Shown one piece after another: positions 63,327 through 64,000 of a DNA stretch of 64,000 nt (its first letter is position 1; each line of letters starts with the position of its first letter). The position numbers and the translations under genes are program-made. This DNA comes from Lytechinus variegatus (lineage: Eukaryota; Echinodermata; Echinoidea; Temnopleuroida; Toxopneustidae), in contig NC_054741.1 in the NCBI RefSeq assembly GCF_018143015.1, forward strand, positions 46,368,548-46,432,547, read 5' to 3'. The notes beneath the pieces were generated by a model. That model searched no databases, was not told where the DNA came from, and saw nothing but the letters and a program-made list of their open reading frames with translations.

Positions 63327-63593
63327 CTAGTTGAATAGCTTGATGAAGCAAGTGTGACAGTACGCCTTGCCATTTTGTTCCTTGAAGGTTCCCTTGTTCA
63401 GTTGCTTCAGGCAGTAATCGCAGACAAAGCACTCCGGGTGGAACTTGCGCTGCATGGCCGTGATGCAGCGACTCGTGATTGGCTTGTTACAGCCGGCACA
63501 GAGGGACCCCCGTACAGCGTGGTAGTGGATCTCACAGTAGGGGACGCCATCGTGATCAAAGAAGTCACCTTCGTTGAAAGGTTTTCTACAAGT
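63327..63593 (-). CDS. Paxillin, last coding exon (end of LIM3 and LIM4)
   Basis: On the minus strand an acceptor (CATCCTCCAG) precedes 89 phase-0 codons ending in TAG (63327-63329). The 88 residues begin [20 protein letters not shown] and end [13 protein letters not shown]. The first part completes LIM3 (PYCEIHYH). LIM4 follows with ligands C32, C35, H52, C55, C58, C61, C79 and C82, and the family signature [16 protein letters not shown]. Vertebrate paxillin, Hic-5 and leupaxin all end in this way. Paxillin is a focal-adhesion adaptor that joins integrin-linked kinases to actin regulators, and its last LIM domains target it to adhesions. The LD motifs and LIM1-3 lie to the right, outside the window. 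Invertebrates usually have one family member, so I call it paxillin and not Hic-5. Confidence 0.95.
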   Translation of the reverse strand, partial: TCRKPFNEGDFFDHDGVPYCEIHYHAVRGSLCAGCNKPITSRCITAMQRKFHPECFVCDYCLKQLNKGTFKEQNGKAYCHTCFIKLFN

Positions 63594-64000
63594 CTGGAGG
63601 ATGAGATAAAAATGAGAAAAGATTGTTCCAAATGGTTCTCCAGCATTTTACAGAATACTCACAAGTAAATGATTCTATGCTATTGATTACATACACACAT
63701 ATATATTCCCAATTTAAAATGACTTTTTTTATGTTACGCTATTTCATTTCAGCTTCATCTTCACTTTGGGCTAAACAACATTTTTTTTAATCATTGCATC
63801 AGATTTTCATTTAGGGGATCATGACATTCAAGTAATAATGACACTTTCTATCAGTTGCTGAAAATTAAAATAAGTTCTAATTAGCATATAAAGCAATATT
63901 AATTATCATAACAGCTGTCTCTAATAGTGATTATAACAATATTGATAATGATGGGAGAAGTAGGAGGGGGAGAGGAGGAAAGGGAGAGGAAAAGGGGGGG
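63594..64000 (-). other. Paxillin intron before the last exon, cut by the window edge
   Basis: The minus-strand acceptor is at 63594-63595. The sequence is AT-rich, and from about 63951 to the window end it is purine-rich on the plus strand, with G runs. No exon is seen. Confidence 0.85.

Noticed and set aside
63354..63668. 104-codon plus-strand frame
   Set aside because: Antisense shadow of the paxillin LIM exon, which has the correct LIM ligands and stop on the minus strand.

Overview
The window is animal nuclear DNA. It is AT-rich and intron-dominated, with spliced genes and many short palindromic (foldback) elements. The repeat content suggests an echinoderm, probably a sea urchin: foldback elements ending in AAAGGGGAAGTTCA, copies of a GCGAGCGCGAAGCGCGAGC motif, a GGCGGATCCAG-ended element and a tRNA-derived SINE. 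The genus cannot be fixed from the sequence alone. Two genes are certain, and they converge tail to tail. On the + strand, six coding exons (26078-26129, 31922-32026, 48571-48729, 49520-49681, 50216-50371, 50951-51586) encode 422 residues of a TRAF4-type TNF-receptor-associated factor: the end of a RING finger, a run of TRAF-type zinc fingers, a short coiled coil and a C-terminal MATH/TRAF-C domain. The first exon, with most of the RING, was not found and probably lies left of the window. On the - strand, 63327-63593 is the last coding exon of paxillin, carrying the end of LIM3, all of LIM4 and the stop codon. 

Layout: 1-26077 looks like TRAF4 intron, with no exon I can defend but several repeats, including a 2.1 kb element at 19.15-21.22 kb. 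26.1-31.9 kb is an intron holding a coding-like island at about 28.0-29.1 kb and a ~170-bp tandem repeat. 32.0-48.6 kb is a 16.5 kb intron with at least five foldback or SINE insertions. 48.6-51.6 kb is the compact exon cluster, one of whose introns is almost wholly a GAT/GGT microsatellite. 51.6-57.3 kb is the probable TRAF4 3' UTR. 57.3-63.3 kb is intergenic sequence plus the probable paxillin 3' UTR, and 63.6-64.0 kb is the next paxillin intron. 

All visible TRAF4 introns after the first are phase 0, and four of them cut a zinc finger at the same place, just before the histidine half. The gene is therefore a chain of symmetrical modules. TRAF4 and paxillin-family proteins both act at cell contacts in other animals, and vertebrate TRAF4 is reported to bind the paxillin relative Hic-5, so the convergent arrangement deserves a look. 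No prokaryotic system, CRISPR array or complete mobile-element gene was found. The least explained parts are the coding-like island inside the second visible intron and the architecture of some repeat elements.
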